DNA from: Siphonobacter sp. SORGH_AS_0500
GTDB taxonomy: Bacteria > Bacteroidota > Bacteroidia > Cytophagales > Spirosomataceae
Length of the DNA: 64,000 nt
Assembly: GCF_002838835.1 (NCBI RefSeq)
Contig: NZ_NHPP01000003.1
Coordinates: forward strand, 1 to 64,000
Direction: 5' to 3'
Shown here: positions 26,528-35,703 of the stretch, in pieces
Numbering within the stretch: position 1 is the first letter of the stretch
Layout of the letters: the number at the start of each line of letters is the position of its first letter
Notes under the pieces: model-generated
The model's input: only the letters and a program-made list of their open reading frames with translations
What the model was told of the DNA's origin: nothing
Database searches by the model: none
Position numbers and translations under genes: made by a program

Positions 26528-27789
26528 ATGAGCGTTAAGGCGATATTAAGAACTCGTCAATTTGATAATTCTATCTTTTTAACTCTTTGGTTAACTCTGG
26601 CAGCATTCGGTACGTATTTCTGCATGTTTGCTTTTAGAAAACCATTTGCGGCAGCTACTTTTAACGGTCTGCAATTATGGGGTATTGATTATAAAATAGT
26701 ACTGGTTGTAATGCAGATCTTAGCTACGCCACTGCAAAAGGAATCGGTATTAAGTTTATATCAGAAGCTCAGCCGAAGGATAGGTCTAAATACATTTTAA
26801 TCGTAATTGGAATAGCCGAAGTGGCTCTTCTTTTGTTTGGCATTATCCCATATCCTTACAACTGCTTTCTTCTTTTTATAAACGGTCTGGCTCTTGGCCT
26901 GGTCTATGGTCTGGTCTTCGGATTTCTGGAAGGCCGTCGGATTACGGATTTACTCGGAGCGGGTATTTGCTTAAGTTTCATTATTGCTTCCGGGGTAGTT
27001 AAATCCATTGGTCTCTGGTTCTTAGACTTAGGGATTACCTCCGCCTGGATGCCTGCGGTGGTAGGCTTACTCTTCACTCCTTTGCTAATCCTTTTTGTCT
27101 GGATGCTACACGTGTCTCCGCCGCCTACCCAGGAAGACGAACGGGATCGGAAGCCGAGAACGCCCATGACTGCCCAGGATCGCCGTAATTTTTTTATTTC
27201 TCTGGCCCCCGGATTAATCCTGCTCATTCTGATCTACGTACTTATCTCCATGCTGCGGGATATAAGAGACAATTTCGCGGTTGAAATATGGCAGGAATTA
27301 GGGGTACTAACCCCCCAAATTCTGGCTACAACCGAAACTTGGATTGGCCTGTTAGTAACGGTTTTAATCGGATCGGTTTTTCTAATTAAGAGTAATAAGG
27401 CTGCCTTTGGAATGAATCTTTTCATAATTGCAATAGGTAGCCTCCTGATCCCCGTTGCCTCCTGGCTTTTTCAGAGCGGACAGCTTTCTCCTGTCCTCTG
27501 GATGTTGCTGATCGGTTTAGGAATATACCTGATTTATGTCCCATTTAATGGAATTTTGTTTGAGCGTTTAATTGCTCTGCGAGAAGAAAAAGCCAACGTT
27601 GGATTTCTATTTTATACCGCTGACTTTATTGGCTATATAGGAAGTGTAAGTATTCTTTTATTTAAAAATTTTGGTCATCCTGATTGGTCATGGTTAAAAT
27701 TTTATGTGGGTTTTACTTACTTTATTCCTCTCGTTTGTATGTTTTTATTAAGCACTTTATCAGTGTATTTTTTTCGTAAAATTCATTAA
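26528..27789 (+). pseudogene. DUF5690 MFS-like membrane transporter, frameshifted as sequenced
   Basis: Two frames make one DUF5690 protein of about 420 residues with about twelve membrane segments. The first frame runs to ...VVMQIL, and the second resumes as YATAKGIGIKFISEAQPKDRSKYILIVIG-type sequence if one G is added near 26723 (TTAGCTAC should be TTAGGCTAC). Downstream motifs AELALLLFG-like, NGLALGLVYGLVFGFLEGRR and the C-terminal half are intact. DUF5690 genes are often found with phosphonate-catabolism-type genes in Bacteroidota; here an XRE-cupin regulator and an HD protein follow. The break is probably a base-call error. Confidence 0.8.
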
Positions 27790-27840
27790 TCCTTTTTCTT
27801 TTTCATCCACAATCGCCAATCAATTTATTTTTTTAAATCT

Positions 27841-28421
27841 ATGAATGAAGACGTCTTAATACAGATTAGCAGCCAATTAAAAGATAAAAGAAAAGGTCAG
27901 GGAATAACTTTACAGGAATTGGCTAATAGAGCCGAAGTGAGTAAAGCTTTAATTTCCCAGATCGAGAATAATCGTACGATTCCTTCCTTACTCGTATTGA
28001 TTAATCTGATTCGTTCATTAGGATTAGATCTGAATATTTTTTTGATGAAATTGCGAAAAATTCAGCTAATGGTAAATTAGTCGTTCGTCGAAAAGAAGAG
28101 TATCAATCCTTCTATAAAGAAGATAATAATTCTTTTGTCTATAATAGAATTTTAACAAAAAATATTTCCGGCCTAACGCTCGATTTAGTCCTGTTAGATC
28201 TATTGCCCAACGCCAAGCGGGAAAACATGACTACAACAGAAGCTTTCGAGTTTAAATACATCATTAAGGGCGAAGTAGAATACATCGTTGGGGAGGAAAC
28301 CCATCAGCTAAAAGAAGGGGATTCTTTATTCTTTGATGGGCGAGTGCCGCACCGATCCAGAAATCTTCGGAACGAAGCAGCACAGGTACTCGTAGTGTAT
28401 TTCTTCGGAGAAAAAGCATAA
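27841..28421 (+). pseudogene. XRE-family regulator with cupin domain, frameshifted as sequenced
   Basis: One gene of about 193 residues split into two frames. Residues 1-60 form an XRE helix-turn-helix (ITLQELANRAEVSKALISQIENNRTIPS). The C-terminal half is a cupin sensor domain (FKYIIKGEVEYIVGEETHQLKEGDSLFFDGRVPHRSRN). The frames join as LNIFFDEIAKNSANGKLVVRR if one T is added to the T7 run at 28037-28043. Such regulators bind a small metabolite and control neighbouring catabolic genes. It lies 51 bases after the DUF5690 transporter gene and is probably in its operon. Confidence 0.85.
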
Positions 28422-28498
28422 GCTGGGAAAGTAAAAATCTCTTGGTATAGGCGTGATTATAATCTGGTTTCTATCAATTTGTTCACAACCGCTTAAAA

Positions 28499-28526
28499 TT
28501 GAGGTAATCTATGCCGGTTACTTTTG
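28499..28526 (+). promoter_or_regulatory. Strong consensus promoter with no adjacent ORF
   Basis: TTG, exactly 17 bases, then TACTTTTG. It fits the consensus fully, yet the next convincing gene begins beyond the terminator at 28597-28628. Confidence 0.6.
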
Positions 28527-28532
28527 TTGCTG

Positions 28533-28628
28533 TGATTAAGCTACATTATCCGACCCGGCTTCTCATTAAATATGGTTAAGTGAATGAAACGATACTAAAA
28601 GCGGCAGAACCTTGTCCTGCCGCTTTTT
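28533..28628 (+). ncRNA. Candidate small RNA, about 95 nt
   Basis: The interval is bounded by a consensus promoter (28499-28526) and a strong terminator, stem AAAAGCGGCAG/CTGCCGCTTTT (28597-28607 and 28617-28627) plus T-tract. It contains no convincing reading frame; a 22-codon frame from 28511 starts inside the promoter. The transcript start is estimated about 7 bases after the -7 element. No known RNA family is recognised. Confidence 0.4.
28597..28628 (+). terminator. Rho-independent terminator upstream of the HD gene
   Basis: An 11-bp perfect stem with a 9-nt loop and following T-tract. It could end the XRE-cupin operon or the candidate small RNA. Confidence 0.85.
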
Positions 28629-28688
28629 ATATATAGTCTGAAGTCGGAAAGTGTTAATTAACAATGGTTTATTAAATTACTTCCACTG

Positions 28689-29231
28689 ATGAAAAATTTT
28701 GAAATGCAGGCTACCGTTGATGCCATTCTGGGGTTATACGAATCCTTTGGAGAGAGCACCGGTGAACCCCACAATATCCTTGAACACTCCATTCTAGTAG
28801 CTCAGTTAGCCGAAGAAGAAGGCTATGATGATGAAGTTATACTGGCGGCTTTCTTCCATGACATTGGTTACTTATTACCCAACCATTCTTCCAATTCCAG
28901 ACGCTCATACGGACAAATCGGCTCGGATTATTTGCGGGCCAATGGTTTTTCCGAGAAAGTAGTTCAGGTAGTGATCATGCAGACTGAAGCTCAGCGATAC
29001 TTGGCCTGGAAGTTCCCCGAACGAAAGTTTGAATCTCCTTTTAGTTTTCCCACCTACCCTGAGGTAATGTCCGAAAAGGAGGCTAAAGCATATGAGAAAA
29101 ATCCTTATTTTTTCCTAAGTCTAAAAGTAAACGAATGGGATGTGAGCACCTTGAATACGCAGGCCGTTTGCGTTAACCTGGACCATTATCGCACCATTGC
29201 TCTTCGTCATTTGCAGGGTAATTTATCTTAA
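28689..29231 (+). CDS. HD-domain protein, PhnZ/TmpB-like with altered metal ligands
   Basis: A 180-residue HD-domain protein resembling the diiron oxygenases PhnZ and TmpB, which cleave hydroxylated aminophosphonates. The N-terminal LYESFGESTGEPHNILEHS and the HD pair H57-D58 in AAFFHDIGYLL are conserved, as is EWD near residue 152. Two sites where relatives usually have metal-binding His look changed: SYGQIGSDYL (Tyr/Gln) and MQTEAQRYL (Gln instead of His). So either the chemistry differs or the alignment by eye is off. The DUF5690-XRE-cupin neighbours hint at phosphonate-type catabolism, but no partner dioxygenase is in the window. Confidence 0.7.
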   Translation: MKNFEMQATVDAILGLYESFGESTGEPHNILEHSILVAQLAEEEGYDDEVILAAFFHDIGYLLPNHSSNSRRSYGQIGSDYLRANGFSEKVVQVVIMQTEAQRYLAWKFPERKFESPFSFPTYPEVMSEKEAKAYEKNPYFFLSLKVNEWDVSTLNTQAVCVNLDHYRTIALRHLQGNLS

Positions 29232-29604
29232 GTAACAACAGAGCATACGCATCTGGAAATTACGTTACCCTCATAGAAACTATTGAACAGAAATTAAAAC
29301 CCCCTTTACTAACTTTATAGTAACTTATGACTATAATAACAGAATAAAATTTAAAATACATATATAATTTACTATGGGTATAATTCATATAAAATATTCA
29401 TTTGTTATAGAATTAATTCTAATCAATCATTGATTAAAGAATGCATAAACATTTCTATTTTGATGGAATACTAATGGCTTGATCGCTTCCTGATTCTTAG
29501 GTATGTCCTAGTGATGTTCGGAATAAAACTCAATTATTATCCAAAGGAAATTTAAGAGGATGCATTAGTTCTAAAATCTTATATTTTTAAAAATAATCTT
29601 GTAC
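29232..29604. other. A/T-rich intergenic region, no gene seen
   Basis: These 373 bases between two convergent genes are very A/T-rich and have no long open frame, no clear terminator hairpin and no repeat shared with other parts of the window. Confidence 0.5.
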
Positions 29605-30450
29605 TTATAGCATCCATCGTTCGCCGAGAGCTTCTTCACTTCGCTTCCACAGCAATTGAGCATTGTAATCATTTACATCCTTATTTAAAATTCGGGCAGG
29701 TTTTGACTTGGAGAAATAACCGCCATTATACGATTCGGGCAAGTCTGCTGTGGCGAGGTAAATAGAAGTTTGAGCCCCTTCTTCGGTGGTAATCATGAAA
29801 GGACGTAAAAAGCCAAAACCGTACTTCCACCAATCCGTAAAATTTCGACCAAATTGAGTGTTCACTACGCCGGGATGCACCGCGTAGGCCGATACATTCT
29901 GTCCCTTTAAGCGATTCGCTAATGCTACGGTAAATAACAGATTAGCCAGTTTTCCGTCACCATAGGCTGACCAGATGTTCATTTTCGAATTATGCTTTAG
30001 GAAAAAACGACGGCTTTTTCCCATGGCATGAGCGGCGGAAGACAAGTTAATGATTCGTCCTTTTCCGCTGGCTTTTAGTAAATCAATAAGTTCGAGCGTA
30101 AGGAGGAAATGGCCTAGATGATTGGCAACAAAGCTTTTTTCGTAGCCATCGCGGGTGAATTCTAGCTGAGCTGGAGCGTACCCTGCATTATTAATGAGGC
30201 AATCCAGCCGGTCGTATTTCTGATGGATTTGCTGGCAAGCCTGCCGGATGGAATCCATGTTGGTTAAATCGGCGAAAAAAAGATCAATGCGGGCCTGAGG
30301 CGTTTTTTCCAGAATCTGTTTTCGGGCCTGTTCACCTTTCTCGCGTGAACGCACCAGAAAAATAAGATCAAATCCTTTGTGAGCAAGTGCCTGAGCCGTC
30401 GCCAGGCCTAAACCGGAGTTCGCCCCGGTAATAAGAGCAATAGTTGACAT
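29605..30450 (-). CDS. Short-chain dehydrogenase/reductase (retinol-dehydrogenase-like)
   Basis: A 281-residue classical-type SDR. TGANSGLG near residue 8 binds the cofactor, with LVRSREKGEQ suggesting NADP preference. NNAGY lies near residue 90, and the active site is S-x(n)-YGDGKLAN with the Tyr-xxx-Lys pair. It resembles the vertebrate RDH11-14 type and WW-domain oxidoreductases, whose bacterial substrates are unknown. The gene is monocistronic. Confidence 0.88.
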   Translation of the reverse strand: MSTIALITGANSGLGLATAQALAHKGFDLIFLVRSREKGEQARKQILEKTPQARIDLFFADLTNMDSIRQACQQIHQKYDRLDCLINNAGYAPAQLEFTRDGYEKSFVANHLGHFLLTLELIDLLKASGKGRIINLSSAAHAMGKSRRFFLKHNSKMNIWSAYGDGKLANLLFTVALANRLKGQNVSAYAVHPGVVNTQFGRNFTDWWKYGFGFLRPFMITTEEGAQTSIYLATADLPESYNGGYFSKSKPARILNKDVNDYNAQLLWKRSEEALGERWML

Positions 30451-30935
30451 AACCTCGAAAATGATACGTTAAGGTTAGTAAAAAAATTAGCCATGGCCCT
30501 AAAATAATAAACCCACCGTAGAAGGTGGGTTCGATACCGTGAGTTGGAGTAGTATAATTACAAATGCGGATACTGATGTTTTAATCTTGACAAAACTTAT
30601 TCACTTTTTGTTTCCATGGCTTTGCTACACAAGCAATTTTTCGGGAAGGATGAAGGTTGATGATACAAAGCTGGGTCGATTTTTCTGAATTTGATTACGT
30701 AGAAATACCTGATTTGGCATTTTTTCTTTCTATAAATCACTAAAAGTTAGTAAATGAAAAGGGGAGGTACTATGTATTGCCTAGTTCTATCCATAAAATA
30801 GTCCGTTGATCCGTTTGCTTTAACCATCTGCCCCAATTGGCTTCACTGAAAGAGAAATTCTGCTGAATTTTGAATCAACAACAACGAAGCAAAATTGCTT
30901 CATCATTCGATAATCACTGTTTAAACCCTATAGCC
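30451..30935. other. Intergenic region with a lone hairpin
   Basis: No gene is seen in this 485-base divergent interval. A hairpin (AACCCACC 30510-30517, GGTGGGTT 30524-30531) followed on the minus strand by a T-rich stretch looks like a terminator, but no upstream gene on that strand is visible. Confidence 0.5.
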
Positions 30936-31336
30936 ATGAACCGCTTAGAACGTATTCCCTCGCAAAAATGATTGGTGGAGTAGCTGCCGGATTGGCTGCT
31001 TACCTGAACACTGACGTAGCCCTGGTTCGGGTACTGTTTGTTCTGGGAGCCATCTTTACTCATGCTCCTTTTATCATTGCCTATATCATTCTCTGGATTG
31101 CTTTACCCAAACGTCTGGACGGCACCTATGTTACGGAGTATACTACTTCCACACCACCTCAGCGAAGCAATAACAGCCGGGCCTGGGGGATTGTAGCGAT
31201 CCTGTTGGGTAGCATTTTCCTACTTGATGAATTTACCTGGTGGTTTAGCTGGCACAAATTCTGGCCTGTGCTCTTCATCGTAATCGGATTGTGCATCCTT
31301 TTCAAGGATCAGATTCGTGAAAAAATAGCCGAGTAA
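30936..31336 (+). pseudogene. PspC-domain membrane protein, frameshifted at the N-terminus as sequenced
   Basis: The natural protein (about 133 residues) would begin MNRLERIPSQKMIGGVAAGLAAYL at the ATG at 30936. The A5 run at 30964-30968 is one A short, so the first frame ends at TGA and the rest is open from the second ATG at 30968. The PspC domain (GGVAAGLAAYLNTDVALVRVLFVL, then IAYIILWIALPK) is followed by two more membrane helices of a LiaI/LiaF-like type. PspC proteins sense envelope stress. It is the first gene of a three-gene cluster. Confidence 0.82.
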
Positions 31337-31445
31337 GTCTCATTTTATCTTTAGAAAACAGGGGAATTTCCTTTTATTGAAGTGTTACCCTGTTTCCATT
31401 GACTCCTCAGCCTATTCATTTTTCATTAACCAAAACTCTACGGAT

Positions 31446-31733
31446 ATGAAATCCTCGCGTGTCATTGTAGGTGCCTGCTTTATTGCTTTTGGCCTAATAA
31501 AATTGGGCGAAGAATTGGGGTTTTTTGATTTTGACTGGTCTGCCATCTGGCGTTACTGGCCCATTTTGCTGATTAGCTGGGGTGTCTGGATACTGGTTCG
31601 GGATAAGACGCAACCGCCCTATGATCCCCCTCTGGATCCGCCTACTTCCTACACGCATTTCCCGGAAGATCCGCAGGCTCCACAGCCCCCGCAGACTCCT
31701 GAAACGCCGCAAACACCCCATACTCCTCTCTAA
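31446..31733 (+). CDS. LiaI/DUF5668-like small membrane protein
   Basis: A 95-residue protein with two membrane helices (about 4-20 and 34-52) of the LiaI-LiaF-like type, with the pattern FGLIKLGEELGFFDFDWSAIWRYWPILLISWGVWIL. The C-terminal tail (about 58-95) is unusual, rich in Pro, with repeats of PPL/PQ/TP. The start at 31446 is chosen over an earlier frame because the helix begins there. It sits between PspC and the LiaF-like gene and is likely co-transcribed. Confidence 0.78.
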   Translation: MKSSRVIVGACFIAFGLIKLGEELGFFDFDWSAIWRYWPILLISWGVWILVRDKTQPPYDPPLDPPTSYTHFPEDPQAPQPPQTPETPQTPHTPL

Positions 31734-31777
31734 GTCAATCAAACATACCTTAACTGCACGGCTTGTGCTTCTACGAT

Positions 31778-32733
31778 ATGAAACCCCAAAGTATAATAAT
31801 CGGAGCCATCTTTATATTAGTCGGTTTTCTGTTTCTGGGCAGAAACATGGACTGGTTTGATTTTCACTTTAGCGAAATATTTCGTTTCTGGCCCTTACTG
31901 TTTGTAGTACTTGGACTGAACATGATCCTGGGAAAATCAAATAGAGCCGTTACGGTCATCGTATTAGTGCTGCTGGGTATTTGTATTCCCATTTTATCGC
32001 GACAAAAGTACGGGATAAGGTAAGAGATGAGGTTACTATTGAAAGCTCCTGGAGCGACGATGACCACGAGGAAGAGGAGGACATTGAAGAATCGGTAGAA
32101 TCGCATGGAGGGGGTAAACAATACCTGGCGGAACCGATGACGGATAGCATTGAATCGGCGACGTTTAGACTCGAAGGAGGAGCGGCAGAGTTTACAATGG
32201 GAACCACCGACAAAGAACTCGTGGAAGCGGACGGTAATCTTGATTTTGGAAATCTTTCGCTGAAGAGCATGAGCGGTAGTGGGTCGAACGAAGTAGTGCT
32301 TGCTATGAAAGGGAAAGGCAACTGGAAATTGAAAGAGCACACCCACAACGACGTAGCCATTCGCCTGAATCCTAAACCCGTTTGGGATCTGGATATGCAG
32401 GTAGGGGCGGGGAAGGTAGATTTTGACCTGACGCCTTTCAACGTTCAGAAAGTACGACTCAAAACTGGAGCCGCCGAAATGGAACTGAAGCTGGGTGATA
32501 AAGCTGACCTGGCCGATGTAGACGTAAACGCGGGCTTAGCAAGTATAAAGATTATGGTTCCCGAAGGTGTGGGGTGCCGCATTACCACAAACGGAGCCTT
32601 AACCGATAAAAAATTCAACGGTTTTGTTAGAGATGGAAATGAATACGAAACCTCAAACTATAACTCTGCTGCCAAAAAAATAAATATCAAATTCAACGGC
32701 GGAATCGCCGAATGGGAAGTGGAAAGGTATTAG
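31778..32733 (+). pseudogene. LiaF-like protein (membrane domain plus toastrack), frameshifted as sequenced
   Basis: One gene of about 318 residues in two frames. The first 75 residues are a LiaI-LiaF-like membrane domain (IGAIFILVGFLFLGRNMDWF, FWPLLFVVLGLNM). The rest is an acidic linker (DDDHEEEEDIEES) and a beta-solenoid toastrack domain (LEGGAAEFTMG, KTGAAEMELKLG, NAGLASIKIMVPEGVG). The frames join as GICIPILIATKVRDKV if a T is added to the T4 run at 31992-31995. In Firmicutes LiaF-type proteins restrain an envelope-stress kinase; the Bacteroidota role is inferred. Confidence 0.82.
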
Positions 32734-32784
32734 CGTTTTGAGTTTAGTGTTTATAAGTTTTGAGTTTAGGGTATTCCATAAAAT

Positions 32785-32815
32785 AGGCCGTTAGATCATC
32801 TAACGGCCTTCTTCT
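32785..32815. terminator. Terminator between LiaF-like gene and mnmA
   Basis: An 11-bp perfect stem AGGCCGTTAGA/TCTAACGGCCT with loop TCA, followed on the plus strand by TCTTCTTTTC and preceded by A-rich sequence, so it can serve both convergent genes. Confidence 0.8.
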
Positions 32816-32867
32816 TTTCAAAAATGCTAGGTATTTAACTCAAAACTCCCAACTCAAAACCCTAAAC

Positions 32868-33979
32868 TTATTTGAGGGCTTTCATGATCCAGCCTCCGCC
32901 AATGACGTCGTCGCCTTCGTAGAAACGGCGGCTTGGCCGGGGGCCAGGCCCGTTACTGGTTCGTGGAAGCTTACTTCCATCTGATTTCCCGTTTGGGTAA
33001 TGATGGCGGGCGTTCCTTCGTGTTTGTAACGGATTTTCGTGATCGTTTCCATCGGTTGGGGAATCTCCGCATACTTTTGAAGATTCAACTGACTTACGAT
33101 CATTCCTGTACGTTCCAGATCACGATCGCGACCCAGTACTACTTCATTGGTATCCTTTTTGATTTCCGTAACGAAAGCAGGGTAGCCTAAGGCAATGCCC
33201 AGTCCTTTTCGCTGTCCAATGGTATAAAAGGGGTAACCTTCGTGCTTACCTAATACTTTTCCCTCCTGATCGACGAAGTTACCACCGGCTACTTCCGCTT
33301 CGAGCGTAGGAATGCGGCGTTTGAGGAAACCACGGTAATCATTGTCAGGGACAAAGCAGATTTCGTAACTCTCGGCCTTGGTTGCTAATTCAAAAAAGCC
33401 ACGTTCTTTTGCCATTTCCCGGATTTCACTCTTGCGGAAATTTCCCAGTGGGAGTTTCGTCCGCGAAAGGCTCTCCTGCGATACACCCCAGAGAACGTAA
33501 CTCTGATCTTTCCAGGTATCTAAACCTTTCGAAACGACGTGACGACCGTGCGACAGACCGCCATTTTCTTGCCGCAGGTTTGCATAATGGCCCGTGGCGA
33601 TGAATTCGCAATCCAGCTTATCGGCCCGGCGAAGCAGAGCGTCCCATTTAATATGCGTATTGCAGAGCACACAGGGGTTTGGCGTGCGGCCTTCCAGGTA
33701 TTCCCCCGTAAAGTGATCAATTACGTAATCTCCGAACTCATTGCGGATATCCAGAATATAGTGCGGAAAACCTAGCTGTACGGCCACATTGCGGGCGTCA
33801 TTAATACTATCGAGGCTACAGCAGCCGGTCTCTTTCTTCGTTCCCCCGGAACTGGCATAATCCCAGGTTTTCATCGTCATTCCGATAACTTCGTAGCCTT
33901 GTTCATGCAGCAGAACTGCTGCCAGTGAAGAATCAATGCCGCCACTCATGGCGACCAAAATACGTCCGTGTTTGCTCAT
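32868..33979 (-). pseudogene. mnmA: tRNA-specific 2-thiouridylase MnmA, frameshifted near the C-terminus as sequenced
   Basis: A tRNA 2-thiouridylase of about 370 residues that thiolates U34 of tRNA-Lys, -Glu and -Gln. The PP-loop AMSGGIDSS, the catalytic cysteines in NPCVLCN and SYEICFVP, and the GQRKGLGIA motif are intact. As sequenced, the frame runs off after GLAPGQAAV to a stop at 32882. Adding one A to the A3 run at 32923-32925 restores FYEGDDVIGGGWIMKALK and the natural stop at 32868. A base-call error is likely. Confidence 0.93.
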
Positions 33980-35233
33980 GCGAATCGGCCAGGGTTCAAA
34001 GTCCTGCGATTAGTGGTTTAATATGGTGTGATGTGTAGTGATTTTTCTGATTATCAAGGGATTAATAAAATTATTAAATGACTCAAAATCAGAGAAAATC
34101 ACGAATTGTTGTACCCAATGAGGATAGCTATCATAAGAGCAACAGACTCAATGAGTACGGAGTAACCACACTTTATAAAAATTAATTCACCTGCAAAGTT
34201 AATATTTTTATGGCCTCCTCACTGAAAGTTGTTTTACGGAAGAAAGCCAATCAGGACAGAACATACACTTAGTTCTTCTAATAACAATAGATCGAAAATT
34301 CTTTGGGGAGATAACACCAACGCATCTGATGAGCATAAAAAGGCCACTCCGGTGGTCTTGACCTATGAGTGCAGTACCCTTCATCAATTCCAAGCGTATT
34401 TGAAATCAACACAACCTCATACGAAGCCTTTCCAAAATCAATCTTTACAATGGTTAGTATTTCCTTGCGGATATGTTCGCAAGAGACATAATAACACTCC
34501 TCATGAAGAGCATCCATAAATCAACAGGATTATAAAAATAGAATTAGAAAGCAATAAACAAGTAGGATATGTTTTATAAGTGCAGTAAAATAGATTCAAA
34601 GTTTTACGCTAAAAACGCTTACAGCCTGATAGGAATTATTGTATTTACCTTAAGCTAATACATAATAGTTTTCATTTGATTTCATTAAAAACTATTCAAA
34701 CGCTGTAGGATCGCCTTTACTTTAAAAGCATGCCTTATGTAATTAGCGAATATATGCTACGTATATACATGTAACCTATTTATTCCTAAATAGCGAGTTT
34801 TCAACCTCATGTTATGAAGATAGTAATATAACTTATTTAATAAATAATGTGACTAGTTTTTGTGATTTTGCTTTACTTGGGTTGCCATGAGTTTTATACT
34901 ACTTAATTCAAGCCGTTTACCCTGTTATAATCTAACTTCACATACATTTAACGTAATATCCTTTATTTTATATAAACCTTTGTAAGGTATTTCTGCACGT
35001 TGAGAAAATTTAATCGTAAGGCCTATGGCTTACAAATACTTACGTTCTTGACTAATGAAACAAGACCCTATTGCATGGGTAGTTAAGAAAGCAAAAACGT
35101 CTGTAGAGGTTATTCCTTTCTGCTAAGGATAGAGTTTATTGAATGGTTGACTTTTAATGCCCTTAATTAACCCACATCTTTCTTTACTAATTACACGATT
35201 CTTCTCTTGATTTAAAAGTAACAATTTTATATT
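33980..35233. other. Gene-poor A/T-rich interval of 1.25 kb
   Basis: No gene is supported with confidence. Two opposed short frames near 34.2-34.5 kb overlap each other and neither resembles a known family. The rest is A/T-rich and stop-rich. This marks the left side of the accessory zone holding the recombinase and CRISPR array. Confidence 0.5.
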
Positions 35234-35398
35234 ATGGCAACAGCGACTCAAAAGATTGTGGCAAGACGATGCCCTTATTGTCGGTCTACAGATATTGAAC
35301 GCCATCGTCGTCCAATGCTCATTCGAACGTTACTTTTTTTCCTTCCTATTAAATGGCTTTTCTGTGTAAGATGTCGTAGACATTTTCCGATTTTGTAA
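35234..35398 (+). CDS. Small zinc-ribbon protein, 54 aa
   Basis: A 54-residue basic protein that opens MATATQKIVARRCPYCRSTD and closes with KWLFCVRCRRHFPIL. The two CxxC pairs (C13/C16 and C44/C47) form a likely zinc ribbon around a basic linker with a hydrophobic stretch (LLFFLPIKW). The end resembles the zinc-ribbon part of the membrane protein at 57499-57807 (FIPLKYYRCRHCSGTFF). The ATG is preceded by A/T-rich sequence, normal for this phylum. Function unknown. Confidence 0.7.
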   Translation: MATATQKIVARRCPYCRSTDIERHRRPMLIRTLLFFLPIKWLFCVRCRRHFPIL

Positions 35399-35703
35399 TA
35401 CTTAAATCGTGAAATGGTATTATAAAAATATAAATATTTATCCTTAATTTTGATAAAATAAACTACTAAAGTCGTCTTTTCTGCCTAATTTTACCGCTCA
35501 TGTAAGGCTTGGTGATAGCCTGTCTTTTACAGTCATTCTTATTATATTTCAATTCACATGAGGTCTGCTTGAAAGGGCGGGGCTTACCCATGGGTACATA
35601 GAGTATCTGCCAAAGACTCTAACCTCATGAGTACCGAGAATAAATCTCGAATAATGGGTTATCTTCTTTAGTAAATATTACGGTAAAGGTTAGCCGAATA
35701 GCT
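35399..35703. other. Intergenic region, no gene seen
   Basis: A/T-rich sequence between the zinc-ribbon gene and the recombinase gene. No hairpin or repeat of note is recognised. Confidence 0.4.

Noticed and set aside
28511..28579. 22-codon frame MPVTFVAVIKLHYPTRLLIK... as a leader peptide
   Set aside because: Its ATG lies inside the predicted promoter, upstream of the likely transcript start.
30510..30531. Hairpin as a terminator of a minus-strand transcript
   Set aside because: No gene lies upstream on that strand, so it is recorded only as a hairpin in the intergenic entry.
34208..34519. Overlapping 60-96-codon frames on both strands in the gene-poor zone
   Set aside because: They overlap in antisense, match no family, and have unusual composition. 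The two minus-strand frames could only be joined by removing one base (or adding two), unlike the other lesions, so I do not call a gene.
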